Origin: Serilophus lunatus
Taxonomy: Eukaryota > Chordata > Aves > Passeriformes > Eurylaimidae
Reading direction: 5' to 3'
Length of the DNA stretch: 64,000 nucleotides
NCBI GenBank assembly: GCA_013399895.1
Contig: VXBA01000122.1
Span: 160,606-224,605 of the forward strand
Both the position numbers and the translations under genes were made by a program. Under the pieces are notes generated by a model. The model saw only the letters and a program-made list of their open reading frames with translations. It was not told where the DNA came from and ran no database searches. Positions 36,401 through 49,179 of the stretch are shown here, one piece after another. Each line of letters opens with the position of its first letter. The first letter of the stretch is position 1.

Positions 36401-39400
36401 TTGACCTTAGAAACTTTGCACAAGAGAACAGGTGAGTCATGACTGAATGGATTTCTACCTTTACTATGGCATCCATAGATACCTATTCTAAGTCATAATA
36501 AATTTCCTGCATAATGTGCCTGATATATATTCAAATGTACTATAGGAAAAATGATTGATTGGCAACCTTGGCAACACTAAGCCATTATTAAAAAAAAAGG
36601 AGAAAGGAAAAAATCTAACAGTGAAATGTCTGGTTAAATGTAGAAGGAAACATGGTCTGCCTTCAGAATAGAAATTGAACAGCAGATAACCTTTCCAAAT
36701 GAAATTATGTTTCTTGGTCTGGTATATCGCACCCAAGATGACTCACAAAGGAATTTGAAAAAAAACCCTTCTATCTGACAAGCATTTGCTTAGGGGGGCA
36801 TGATAGAAGTTGGTGACTGCTGTTGCTACTTTGATAGTAGGAAGTCAATATTAACCAAAATCCATGGCAGCTCCAAGCTAGAAATGGCTCTATAGCAGTG
36901 CAACTAGTTGGTACTTTACTGAAGGTCTCTTTGTTCTTGATGTGTATGCACAAGCTGAAAAAATAGTCAGAATTCAATTTCAAAGGAGCTTTTAGCTCTG
37001 CCTTTGCAGTTAATTTCATTTTTTCCCTACTGAATGTACAGAGAGGAGGAGAGATGGCAAGAAGGCTGCAGGCATTGAGGAGGAGTCTCCTTTCAGCAGA
37101 GCATATCTGTGTTTGAAAATACTGAAGCCTGTTTTTGACTTTCGTTGAGGGCTTTGTCTTTGAGCAATCCAAAACACAGCTTTCTGCAGAAAACTGTTTA
37201 AAGCAAACATTTTATACTCAGAAAATGTTATTCTATCAGGTCATATAGTCCTTTTTTGGATCTCTATTTGTAAGTGATTTAAGGCATTTCTTTTTACTAA
37301 GGGCACCCAAAACATGCTTTTCTTTTTTTTCAAAGCATCTGGTCCTGTAACAGGAATTTGCTGTGTGCTGTGTAGCTCTTATCTTTAGGAGGTGGAAAGA
37401 TTGAAAGGCCTTTCATAGCTGAAAAAGCCCAGCCTATCCTTTGCTCATTAGTAGTTTGCTGATTCTTCAGGTGCTGCTGCTTGGGATGGATCTGCGTGTT
37501 TATGGCTGCATTCCACATCTTTGTTCCAAAAAGCTATTTCCCTTGTGTGGTGAGGGTGGGAAGTAAAGTTTCAATTGCTTGTTGATTGCCAGATTTTGAA
37601 AAATGCTCCAAATGCATGTGCTATTGCACTGGAGACCAAACTCTTCCAGGGCCAAGCCTGATAAACCAGCAGCTTGAAGTGCTGCAGAAATCCGAAAGAA
37701 CTAGTTTTGTTTTCATGCTTCACTGTACTTCCTGTTGACTTTTTCTTTCCCCTAATATTTTCCTTCTTTTATCCTGCAATTTTCCATTCTGTTCTTTCTT
37801 TTGGCCTCATGCATCGTCCTTACTTAGATCATTTTTCTCACTCTTTAATATTAGGAAGAGGCTGTATACTGTTTGGGTATATTTGAGAACGGAGACATTG
37901 TTTGATGCAAAGTCACATACAATAATATGCACCTGCAAAGACAATATTGACGATCATATTTGAGAGCTGCTCAGTGCATCATACTCAACCCCTAGCTTTT
38001 GTTGTCCACCCATGTCTTCTCTTTCAGTGCAAATATTACTGCTGGTGGCCCTTGTCCATGCATTAACTGAAACCTTCTGATCTATTTTAAGATTTTGCCA
38101 CAAGCCACTTCTATTGTACCAGTGTAAAGATTCATTAAACTGGCATATTCTCTAAGCATACTATGCACACTGATGGAGATAGTGGAGTAACTCAGGCATC
38201 ATCCTACTTTCTCTTTCTTGTACTTGATATGGTGTAAGATATTTGACTTGCTTTGCTGTGTCCAGGTCTGTGTGGATGTCAGTTTGGAGTCCTCCTTCAG
38301 ATTCTGTAGGGATTCTGTGTGTTCTGCTACTCAAATTTCAGTCGTGTGGTCATGTATTAATGTATTACAGTTGGAGCTTGGAAGTGATCTGCCTGCCAGA
38401 TCACTTCTGCCATCACATCTGCCATGTTGGGGTTTCCCCCAGGCATGCTGATCCCTTTATCCTCACTCCCTTTTGTGTTTGAAAGATAGGCTCCTAAGCT
38501 CTATAACACTGTGTCTATTTTGCTCTTATTTGCTTTTTGTCTCTTCCAAAATGATTTGTTTTCTGGTAGCATGCAGTACTCCTTAAATTCCTGTAATTCT
38601 GCTGCATAGTTTTACCTCTTGCCTGACTTAAAAAAGCTATTAAGATAAACAAGACAGAACAAGCTTTGTGCACCAGCTAGTATCAGAAATTCATTTATCT
38701 TGGTTTTGTTTTTCTTCCTGCTTAAGGACACAGCACTATTTCTATTGTCCCGTATGCTTTCAGAGACCTTTGACTCTCATGAAGCTTTTTACTGCTCAAT
38801 TACTCTAATCAAGCTGTTTTCTTGGCTATGTCTAGACTATGCATCAGGGAGATGCCTCTGAGTCTGCCTCTCAAAGTGAAACTGGTGTCGTGGCATGCAC
38901 AATATCTCTTTCTTGGCCTAGGAACAGGAGTTATTCCTAGCTTTGAAAATAAGGGAGTGGAGGGAGTATGGTAAGGGGAGGATGTTGAAAAAGTGAGGAT
39001 TACTGAAGTTGTTGTTAATAGACCCCTTGGAGTGGTTTAGGGTGAGACAGGTGCTCATTATTTCCCTTCTAGCAATTACATTCTAAGCAGTGTCTGTGAT
39101 GCCCTGTTTAGCTCTGAGCAGGTATTGTAAGAAGTCAATGCTAGTGCCAGACCACCATAATCAGTGAAGAGATTCCTTCTCTTTCACCCAGAAACCTGTT
39201 CTCTCACACCTGCTGCTATTATCCTGACTCTTCAAAGTAGGAGCCTGCTCTTGCTGCTAGTTAATGAGGATAAATCTTGTATCATGTGTTGTTGTACAGC
39301 ACTGCATGTGGAATGTTCCAATTCTGTTGGTGACTAATGGTCAAAATGAGGGTGTGCTTGGTTTTTGCTCTTGTTTTGTTTTGTTTACCTTATTAGATTA

Positions 39401-39756
39401 TAGTTCTGCTAAAGGCTGAGAGCACAGAGCATATTGCTGATGCTGAAAAGAGGAGGTCTCACTTTCTCTAGATGTGCAATTTACCCTCATCATTCCTACA
39501 GCAGCCTTGGTACTCCCTGGATTCTTTGTTGACCTAATTTAACTCACCGAAAGAGCAGAAAAATACTTCTTTTACTATCCTTCCTGCTATAGCAATGGTT
39601 TCCTGATGGAAAGCTATCACTTAAAGCACACTCTGTCTGTTGTGTCTCCCAAAGTCTAACTTTGTTTGCTAGCTGAGTTTGATGGAAAATTGTGCTAACT
39701 CTTATCACACTGTTTACCAAATAAAAGTGGGTAAAGACATTATTTTACTGAATGTT

Positions 39757-40277
39757 TGTGGTGGTTTAATCCACCTTTTAGCATTCAGGGGGCAGGTTCA
39801 ATAAAGGTGACGGAAAACTGAATAGAATTTTCAGCAGGTGAACAATTTATTACAGGGGAATTAAATTAGGGAAGTAGGGGTAACCCACAGGAGACCCCAG
39901 AATTACAATCGAGGGACACTCAGCATGCAAGGAAAAAAACACACAAAAAGGCAAAAAAAACAAAAAAAGAAAGGGAACTGTTCTTTTCAGCCAGATGACT
40001 AGCCAAAAAAAACAGGGGGGGAGGGTAGGAAAAGGTNTGAAGAAGAAGAGAGAGCAGGGTGGGCCCCTTGCATCGACTTCGTCGCCTTCTTCCTGGCCAA
40101 GCCGGCTTCCCATTCATCCAGCCAGCCGGGCCCCTCCTCAGTTCTGGTGTTTTCTTGTCAAGGGGGTCACAAGTTTTCAGTCCCGCCCACCATCTTTGTT
40201 TTCATGGCTGCAGCACCTTAGAGAACAACCCAGCGCCACTGCCGCTTCTTTCGCTAGTATGGCACTAGTGCTGGCCA
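39757..40277 (-). mobile_element. Short or 5'-truncated copy of the AACCACCACA-type LTR
   Basis: The left (3') end is identical to the 11371 LTR for 116 bases and carries the same AATAAA on the minus strand (39846-39851). Homology to the 59014 copy continues through a single N at 40037 to the segment TACTAGCGAAAGAAGCGGCAG (minus strand, near 40240-40260) and stops about 40277. The usual TGTAGC start is absent. Either the copy is 5'-truncated, or it is a shorter variant starting TGGCC with an imperfect target duplication (ATGTT at 39752-39756, GTGTT at 40278-40282). The N sits where the sequence stops resembling the other copies, so a misjoin is also possible. Confidence 0.8.
40037..40037. other. 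Single ambiguous base inside LTR
   Basis: A lone N in AAAAGGTNTGAAG. Similarity to the 11371 LTR is strong up to AAAAGGT and then breaks. It may stand for a closed gap of unknown size, not one uncertain base. Confidence 0.9.
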
Positions 40278-42067
40278 GTGTTATTTTATATCTTTCATAG
40301 AAATAAGAAAGCTACTGCTTAAATGTAAAAATTATTTTTCTTCCAGTAGAACATAAATGACACTTTTGGGGAAATCTCAGCTATAAACCAAGCATATAAC
40401 TCACCTGTGAGAGATATTTTTACAGACTAAAGTTAGACTGAGTGCAGTGTGTACACAGAGAATCTATTACTAGTTCTCCTTGCTTGCATATAATTTGCTT
40501 ACATGTAATTGTTTTGATAAATTAAACGTGTTAGAAATCATCAAAAGCAGATCCGCCATTCCAGTGATAAAAATCTCTTATGGATGTTTTAAATTTCTTA
40601 TTTTCCTTAAGAAGAGCATTTTGATATGAAAGTGACATATCTAAATATTTCAAAATTCATGATTCAGGTTCATTCAATGGCTCTGATGTTTTTAATTTTT
40701 ATGCAGTTTTCCAAATGAAATGAATACATTTTTTGTTACAGTGTATTCAGGCTTGATTCCTCTGCTATTTATGGTTTGGATTTTGGGTGTCTGTCTTCAG
40801 AAAACATGACACAATGCTATGTATCTCTTTTGGTTCCTTTCACACTGCTTCTGTGGACCCTTTTTCTGGCAGTGACAAAATCAGCCAGAGAGATTGCTTC
40901 ACATCTGCCCTGTGGGTCTGGTCATCTTCACTTTTCTGTAGATGTTTCCTGCTTGAGAGCTGCTCTAACCCATATGTCCCATTGATGCTTAGATTAACTC
41001 TACCAGGGAAAATCTCAAAAATGTAGGCGTAAACGTGACCTGGATTGAGGAGACAGGTAAGACAGAAGTCGTCTCTCTTTTCCCAGCCCTCTGAGTTGCT
41101 ATTGTTGTTCCCCACTCCCCAACAGACTGATTCTGGCCGTATTCTTCCTATATTCCCAACAGCAGATCAGTCCTTGATCTCCCATGAGCACATCTGGGCT
41201 TTTCTCTCCACAGCCTCCCAACAAAGTGGTGTTGCTGTGTCTGGATCATCAGCAATGCTACAACCTGCTGTTTTAATTGAGTCAGGAATGGTGTGTAGAA
41301 GATTTCAGTGGCTGCTTCAAAACTGCAGGGGACTGCTGTGGGATTTATTGCTTCCTTTTGCTAAGCAGAAGCTCCTGGTGCCAGAGACTCTATTGTCTCC
41401 TTGCTATTCTCCTGCAATGCATCCATGGATGTTGCATATTGCTATTAGAATTGTGCAGCTGGTGGTGAATTAAAGAATTAATCTGCCAACAAGAAAACAA
41501 ATATTTTTTTTATTCTTTTTCCTATTGCTTTGTTGTGGGTAAGAGAAGATGAGGCAGATGCTAAAGCACTACTGCTGCCTTGGGGGCTCTTGTCCTGCTT
41601 CTGTTACTGCCTGCCTTGCTGGTGCCCTGTTCCTGCTGCTTATACAGCAAAGCATTGTGCTTTGCTAGGAAACAGTCCAACTCGTTTTTGCATATGGAAA
41701 GCTGACATGTTTTGGAGCTGACTAGAAGACAAGAAGGGTAGAAAGGGTAGGAGGTGTCTCCTGTTGTTTCTGTTTGAAATTTTTTTTGTCTTTCTTTTCC
41801 TCCATATGTCTATTCTTGTTGTTTTTGTTGTCACTACACTGTCTCACACTGTCCCCAGCCAAATTCATGTTCTCTTAAGATTAATCCATCCAGACATAGT
41901 AATGCAATGGAGAAAGTTTTCTTTGTAATTCTGCTTTCCCGCTGAACTGATTTCTAAATACTAATGTTAGTGCTCATGCTAAGTTAACAAATTCTATATT
42001 TTTACTTCCTCTTCGATGTGTGTTTCTGAAATGTTCACTCATATTCCAAGCAAATGCTGCCTCTCCT

Positions 42068-42089
42068 TAATAACAATACTGATAAAACT
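42068..42089 (+). repeat. 22-bp direct repeat, copy 1
   Basis: Begins TAATAACAATAC and ends GATAAAACT. It is identical over 22 bases to 43534-43555, 1466 bp downstream, with no obvious similarity in the flanks. Confidence 0.85.
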
Positions 42090-43533
42090 ACTAATGGTTA
42101 AATTTCTGAATTCTACCCTAACAAAGTATCTCTAGTCAAGTAATAAGATTTTTTTTATTCATCTTAAGAAATGCTGTCTCATTATTTTGGCTGGTGATAA
42201 CTGTAATTATATTCCCTGGCCACAGTTACAAACAAATGTAATTAAATTTCCAGCTTCATGTCATAAGTTCATCACAATAGAAAGAAGGAAAGACTTCTTA
42301 TATGTAGGACATTAGGACATTGATTAGAGTAGTATTTAAGTAGTAATCCCTATCCTGTTGTTATAGCTGGTGCACACATTTATCTTACGGAGTCAGATAC
42401 TATACATGTTTGTGGCGGCATTTCTCCAGCACCCTTCTGAAACCTGTTTAATTGTTAGTGATCATTTTGGATTGGGATTTTAGGCTTTGCATGAATTGAT
42501 GTCTTTCTAACATCATCTTTCACAGGAAATTATCTCTGATTAGTAGGTAATTTAAGTCCATAAAGAAGAAAAAAACCCATATCTATGGGGCTGGGGTAGA
42601 GGGATGGAAAATGACAGGAACTGAAATTTACTTTGTACTGTAAAAACATAACTTTCCCCTTGTGCAAAGTAAGTCTGGACTTGACAGAGTCTTGTAGGCA
42701 TCAAGAGAATAATGCAGAATTTAATCAAACCTTCCTATAATCCAGCAGTTCTGGGATTGGACTAGATCTGTATATCATTGATATTCAGATGAATATCAAA
42801 TGAATATTCAGATGAAGGATTCATCCCTTTCTGTCGATGGACAGCAATCAAAAGTACTTTGTGAAGGTTTTTTTGAAATCAGAAAGTAATAAATTTGTAA
42901 GAACACTTATTTTTGGAATAATGTCACTGTGTAACACAACCTTTGCTTTATTCCCGATACTCTGCTAATTTAACCTGAGATTAAAATGTCCTTTGAAACA
43001 TCAAGGGAACCTTTCTGTTGTTCTTTCAGTGAAAAGACAGAGAAAATACTTTTGAGCCCTCTGACTTCAACACAAACTAGTCTAAAAATAGGTAATATAT
43101 ACGCAGTATGTAGTTTATTGTAGATTTCTTCATGTTTTAGTGATTGCAATTTTCAGAATCTTATGGGAGTGTAAAATAAACCCTAAGAAGGATAAGAGCT
43201 CTGTTTCTCTGGTGGGATGAAATTCCATGCTTGTTTTGACATTGGTTTCACCAGCGTAATCATTCTCTTTGATGGCAAGATGAGGAACCTGAAGCCCTAA
43301 CTCCAGATCTGCTCCAAGCTGGTGATTCTGGGGGTTTATTCCTGTTACAGTGATGTTGTTTCTTATCTATTCCTGGTATCACTGTCTAAAACCGAGGCAA
43401 TTTGGAGAGGCGAAGACTTCAGAGAGAAGTCTCCTTCCTTGGATTCAGTACTCCTTGTTTTCTCCAATGCAGAAAGAAAAACCAAATATACCCAGATATA
43501 AGTTCAAAAGTAACACTTTACCAAGAAGAATGC

Positions 43534-43555
43534 TAATAACAATACTGATAAAACT
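43534..43555 (+). repeat. 22-bp direct repeat, copy 2
   Basis: Second copy of the repeat at 42068-42089. Its context, with GAATTAAGCTAACTAA just after it, looks more like decayed retroviral LTR sequence than the first copy's context does. Confidence 0.85.
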
Positions 43556-43840
43556 GAATTAAGCTAACTAAACAGTGAGGAGAAAATTCCCAAACCCCTG
43601 TCCACTGGACTAAAACAAGATGGTGGCCAGCTTCCCCCTACCTGGAAAACCTTGCAGGAATGGTTGGAGAGTCAGCACTGAAGGGAGGCTGCAGTGATGG
43701 TACAGGAAAAGAGAAAAGGTGGATTCCAGAGTCTGTGTAACCCAGGACAATTCTTCAGAGCTTTATTATGCTGATGATTAATTACAAATCATATGCATGA
43801 AGCATATGTAGAGCACTGGAGCATAATTGGCCAAATTGTT

Positions 43841-44475
43841 AATCACAGAATCATTTAGGTTGAAAAAGTCCTCTGAGATTATTAAGTCCACCCTTTAACC
43901 TAACACCACCTTGTCAACAGCGCTAGACCATAGCCCTAAGTGCCACATACAGTTTCTTCTTGAATACCTCCAGGGATGGCAACCCATTCCAATGTCCAAT
44001 CACCCTCTGTAAATCATTCTTTTTTAAAGGGCTTCCTCTTAATATCTAACCTAAACCTCCCCTTGCACAGCTTAAGACTCTACCCTCTTGTCCTCCTGCT
44101 GGTTGTGTGTGAGAGGAGACTGACCCCCACCAGGTTATAACTTCCCTTCAGGTAGTTGTAGACAGCAAAAAGGTCTCCTCTGAGCCTTCTCTTCTCCAGG
44201 ATAAACAACCTCAACCAGTTCTTAACCCAGTGAAGGGTTCACCTGTCCAAGCTGTGGGCTGCCAGCTTTTCCAAGAATATTCTATAGGAGATAGTGTCAA
44301 AGGCTTTATTGAAGTACAGGTTAGTCTACATCCACCAGGTGGCTCACCTGGTCATAAAAAGAGATCAGGTTGATCAGGCGGAACATGCTCCTCTTAAATC
44401 TGTGCTGGCTGGGTCTAATCCCCTGTCCGTCCTGTAGGTGCCACGTGATTGGATTTAAGATGATCTTTGGCCAAT
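43841..44475 (-). mobile_element. CR1 LINE, 3' region
   Basis: The plus strand starts AATCACAGAATCATTTAGGT, the reverse complement of a CR1 3' terminus, and continues through well-known CR1 3' landmarks in reverse. These are CTCCAGGGATGGCAACCCA, AGGTCTCCTCTGAGCCTTC followed by TCTTCTCCAGG, GTGTCAAAGGCTTTATTGAA and GTGCTGGCTGGGTCTAATCC. It fades near 44475. The layout differs from the CR1 copies at 545 and 45287, so it belongs to another CR1 subfamily. It is 5'-truncated and non-functional. It points away from the CR1 at 45287. Confidence 0.92.
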
Positions 44476-44620
44476 GAGTGCGTGTGCACTTGTAGTCTCT
44501 AGTGGATAAGTGGAAATGTCAATCCTTATCTTCCCTCCTGATGTTTGCAATTGTGTAACGGTTGTAATGCTGATAGTGGCTGGAGACCTGTTCCCATGGG
44601 CACTGTTTGCATTAAAAGTC

Positions 44621-44660
44621 ACCTCTTAGGAGAAAGGAACTTCTCTTAGGAGAAAGGAAC
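44621..44660. repeat. 20-bp tandem duplication
   Basis: Two adjacent copies share CTCTTAGGAGAAAGGAAC and differ only in their first two bases (AC or TT). A simple local duplication between two CR1 copies. Confidence 0.9.
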
Positions 44661-45286
44661 AGTATTGTAAGCAACCACAAAGAATTCTCTTTGTTATAAA
44701 ATGGCATTTGATTCTGGAGTTTTCAATGGTCTGCAAAACCCACCAAAAAACCTGAGCTCACCCGTGTGTGCTGAGGATGGCATTTATCCTCAAGGGTCGA
44801 AAGTTTAGATAAAACCTAAAATATATATGAGTCATGACAGTTCAAGGAATGGGGATCTATAGCAAGTTCTTGGGAAAAATGTCTTATGCTGTAGGCTTAA
44901 TATTTTTAAACAATTTGCAGGAAGATTTTTTTTTTAATTTTAGTTTATTATTGAGAGTGTAAAGAGAAATGTCTTTTAGGCTTCCCAGCTGCAGATATCA
45001 AAAAAAAAAAGCTCTCTGATTCAAATACAGTGCTGATGTGGGATGAATAAACAAAAGAATTATCCCACAGCAATAAGACTAAATGGATTTTGTAGTGAAT
45101 AATCGGTATTTCGTCCTGATGTCATTTTATGTAAAAAACAATGAGCTGAAGTCAGCCCTATTTTAAATAAACTTAACTACATATTCAAAGTGAAACAAAA
45201 GTTTGAGTAATATTTTTATCAAATATAAAAAGCATGAAAAGGACTTTAACCACTTCTCAATATTGGTAAGACTTTCATCAAGGAAA

Positions 45287-46186
45287 GTAAATCTGCAGAT
45301 GACACCAAGCTTGGAATAAGTGTAAGAGGGTAGGAGAGCTCTTCAGAGAGACCTTGCCAGGCTGGATAGATGAGCTGAGTCCAATAGCATGAGGTTTAAT
45401 AAATCCAAGTGCTGGGTCTTACACTTAGGTCGCAATAACCCCATGCAGAGTTACAGGCTGGGAATGGAGTGGCTGGAGAATGGCCAGATGGAGAGGGACT
45501 TGGGAGTGCTGGTTGATAGGAGACTGAACATGAGCCAGCAGTGTGCCCAGGTAGCCAAGAAGGCCAATGGCATCCTGGCCTGCATCAGGAATATTGTCAG
45601 TAGGACAGGGAAGTTGTTCTTTCCCTAGATTTGGCATTGGTTAGGCTGCACCTTGAGTTCTGTGTCCAATTCTGAGCCCCTCAGTTTAAGAAAGATGTTG
45701 AGTTGCTGGAATGTGTCCAGAGAAGGGCAATGAGGATGGTGAAAGGGCTGGAGCACAAACCCTAGGGGCAACAACTCAGAGAGCTGGGGTTGTTCAGCCT
45801 GGAGAAGAGGAGGCTTAGGGGGAGACCTTATTGCTCCCTACAACTACCTTAAGGGAGGTTGTAGCCAGGCAGGGGTTGGTCTCTTCTCTCAGGCCCCCAG
45901 CGAGAGAATGAGAGAACACAGTCTTAGGCTGCAGCAGAGGAAGTTTGAGCTGGATATTAGGAAACATTTTTTCACAGAGAGAGTGATTTCCCATTGGAAC
46001 GGGCTGCCCAGGGAGTTGGTGGAGTCACAAACCCTGGATGTGTTTAAGGAAAGGTTGGATGGCATACTTAGTGATATGGCTTAGTTGATGGGATGGTATT
46101 GGGTAGGTTGATAAGTTAGGTAATAGTTTGGACTTGATGATCTCTGCAGTCTTTTCCAACCTTGTTAATTTTGTGTAATTCTGTGT
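45287..46186 (+). mobile_element. CR1 LINE, 5'-truncated, reverse transcriptase C-terminus and 3' tail
   Basis: The best-preserved CR1 in the window. From 45287 it covers the end of the reverse-transcriptase domain: the frame at 45389-45628 contains RFNKSKCWVLHLGRNNP, ERDLGVLVDRRLNMSQQC and ANGILACIRN, standard for avian CR1 ORF2. The 3' part includes GAGCTGGGGTTGTTCAGCCT, GGAACGGGCTGCCCAGG and GGACTTGATGATCTCTGCAG. It ends at about 46160-46186 with short repeats of the ATTTTGTGTA/ATTCTGTGT type. A stop after the KLFFP segment and small deletions show that it is dead. In-frame residues are easier to recognise here than in the 545 copy, suggesting a younger insertion. Confidence 0.95.
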
Positions 46187-47510
46187 AAAGAATATAACTC
46201 CTTGAGAAGTCACTTTTGATTGATTAATACACTTTCAGTTTAATGTGCTGGTAGCAAAATTTAAGAGCACAATAGATTGTAAGGAACAGATTGTTGTTCA
46301 GTTTGTTGGCAGTTCTGAAAAAAAAGAAAAAAAAAACCAACCAGAAAAAAACAGTTCAGAAATTATCATTTTAAGTGTATTGCAATTTATTTCAGGTCCA
46401 TCACTACTTATTTTGATTTGACATGAATTTTTTTGAGTCTGAGTTTTCTCTTGAGTACTTTTGAAAACAAAAAGGGAGCTACTTGATGTGAAGAAACTAT
46501 TATTTTTGACTGCTTTTTTTATATTTATATGGATAATTGAACAGAATGGTTGAACTGTTCATTTTGCTCTGTTAAAATGCATAAATGTATTCTCTGCTCA
46601 TTTCCTTCTGTAAAGGAAAAAGGTGAAGTCAAAGCACAAGTGTTATAGTTGTGCTTCATATCAAGTGTTCATGGAGAATTAAGTTATTCTGTGCTGGCTG
46701 TGTAAAATAAACACACAAAGAAAAGACAATAAACAAACAAGAAAAAAGAACCTTGTTAGATTTTTTTGCCTGTCTGAAGGCTGTTAAACAATGCCACGTT
46801 AGAACATATTGAAAGGATTAAAGCGAGATATATGACTACTGAAAGAAGCGAAGGGCTTTAAGAATGCCAGAGTGGAATCCTCTCACTAGGACTGTGGTCA
46901 CTAATGTGAGTTTTGCAAGTCCACTCAGTGTTTGGGAACTGGGAGCTTGTCGTTTGCTCCTAAAAAGGTTTGGAACAGCACGCTTTTACCAGTGAATGTA
47001 ACAACGATAATCACATGTGCATATGTGTAGCAAATCAGCTTATTTATACTATTTTAGTTTTAGCTCTGCTTGAAAAGAAAAAAAAAAAAGGCAAAACCAA
47101 TCAAAAAACCCAAATGCTTTATTTTCTCAACTTAAATCTCCTTTACTTATGGATGTTCTGATTTTTAGCTAAACTGCCCAGGTTAATAGCTGAGTGTTAT
47201 GTCTCTACTTGTAGTAAAGGGACTTTAGAGCTAGAACGATACATAACATAATGACAGTAACATTTATTCACCAAAGTCTCTAGAACTCTTTAGAAACAAA
47301 TATTCTATGGCTTGTAAGACACAAAATGCATTCCTATATGGTGTTGTGAGAAAGGCATGGTGACAACTTTTGTTGAAATTGATTTGCCTGTTTTCCTCAT
47401 GTCTGTACCACTTTTGACTTATTAAGCGATGAGGAGTCACCATGTTCCACACGACTATTAATTACTTTTTCGGAGTGCTATGCATTGTTACATGAGCTAG
47501 CCGTATGTGA

Positions 47511-47554
47511 ACACACATAGACACACAAACACACTGACACACACACATATATAT
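47511..47554. repeat. Imperfect (CA)n/(TA)n microsatellite
   Basis: CA units interrupted by TAGA, AA and TG, ending in a short TA run. A second short CA/CT block occurs near 47903-47925. Confidence 0.85.
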
Positions 47555-49179
47555 GAACAGCTGTATCACTCTTTCAAAGAAACAACTTTAGAAGCAAAAA
47601 CAGCCAAATTTAACCACAAGTTGTGTAAAAAGAGATATGGAACTTGATTGAAAGTTTGATAAGTCTAAGAGATCTTAAGTTCACATGACACACCAATTTG
47701 GATTAACTGAAATTTCACCTGTAGCTTTTGCTATATCTCTTCACATCACCCTAGCCGTTCAAGGTCTTCTGGCAAGAGGAGAATGTCAGCTACCAGAATG
47801 TCTTCTCAAAGGAGGAGGAGAAGTTAGTGGGTTTGTAAGTGTCCTGTCCAAAAAGGGTAGACATAATGCATGGGCAAGGCTGCATATACATATTTGTGCG
47901 TACACACACACTCACACTCTCTCCCCCTATATATTTAGAAACATACATCGACTTATTTATTCCAGTTAAAAATAAACCTTTTTTGATAACATAATTTCAA
48001 ACAGGTAAATTAGAACTATGGGCATACTTCACAGTATTCACGATGCCTTGACAAAAGTGTCACAGGGAAAGTAATGAAAATCTTCTGATATGTCAATGTC
48101 ACCAATAGTACATAATTTCTTCAAAGAATTTGTGATTTCAGAAGCTAGGTTTGGGGAGAGCAGGATCCTTTACTGGGATCCTAGGGATAATCATATGTAA
48201 CTCTTTTAGGAAAGGAGGAAAAAGGATCATTCTACTGAGTTTCCTCAACTATCTTTTCTTTAAATGCACCTCCAGAAAGTTAATCATTGTTATGTATTGT
48301 TTTAAAACAATGTGTAATTCATGTTCTGAAGGCTGTTTTTTCTCAACTATATTCTGTGACATTTAATTTAAAAACAATTTCAGTATAATTATTAAAGATA
48401 TTTTAAAGTATATCCTTTGCAAAATTGAGAACAGATACAAGAGAACGAAGTTAAGTGCTGCTATTGCATTTTCCATTTGGTTGAAACTTTGCTATCTGCA
48501 TTACTCCTGTGGGAGCAAACTAAATGGATTGAATTTTTCATTTCATTTGTTATGATAGTCTGTTCCTCAGGTACTTCTCAGTCTACAGCATTTTTTATTT
48601 TACCTTTTGGAGCTACTTCAGTGCTAGAAATAATGTATTTCATTTGCACTGTTCAGTACAAAAGTCGTACTTGAGGTCAAACACACTACTGATGAAATGA
48701 TTTCTTTCTTAAAACCCGTCATCTTTCTCCCAAAGGGTTTTAAATAAGGCTCAAAAACCTTCTTGCCCCGAAAGCTGAGGATTTCCCCTTCCTACCTTTT
48801 GTAGTGATGGCCTCAGTTCCGCTCAATCCTCACTCTGTTTTAGCAGGAGCGTTTGTTTGTCCTCCTTGGTCAGCTACTGTAGCAGAATATTAGGCTGTAT
48901 TACAGTGTGTCCAGACTATGATACAATGTCTTAGGTATATGAAAATCATCTCGAGACTTTCTCGTAGCTCTGAGACAATGGCATGTGACCACTTTTCCTT
49001 TTGTCTATTGGCTTTGTTAACCTAAATAATCTTTGCACTATAAAAGTACATGAATTTGCAATAAAGACAGACTCCATTGGCTTCTCCATTTTGGCCCTTG
49101 TACAGTTTACATATAGTCTTTCTTTCCTGGATCCTCTGATTACCTCTGTATCTTGTGGGCAGTTGTGATTTCAGAGTGT

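Larger units (their letters stand above)
31094..39756. other. Unannotated stretch, no gene recognised
   Basis: About 8.7 kb with no supported exon, RNA or repeat-family member. Simple repeats are the TG microsatellite at 33314-33353 and a 14-bp tandem repeat at 33460-33494. A perfect 11-bp stem with a 5-base loop lies at 38381-38407. Open frames on both strands are short, overlapping and unfamiliar. Confidence 0.5.
40278..43840. other. Unannotated stretch, possibly with ERV-derived remnants
   Basis: No gene recognised. The part from about 43310 to 43760 is compositionally unlike its surroundings and has phrases that could belong to a decayed minus-strand LTR, but I could not define ends or a target duplication. 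A 22-bp exact direct repeat links 42068 and 43534. A 23-bp period repeat (ATATTCAGATGAA twice) lies at 42781-42816. Confidence 0.45.

Noticed and set aside
45389..45628. 79-codon frame as an independent gene
   Set aside because: It is the CR1 ORF2 C-terminal fragment, truncated and with a stop before the usual continuation.
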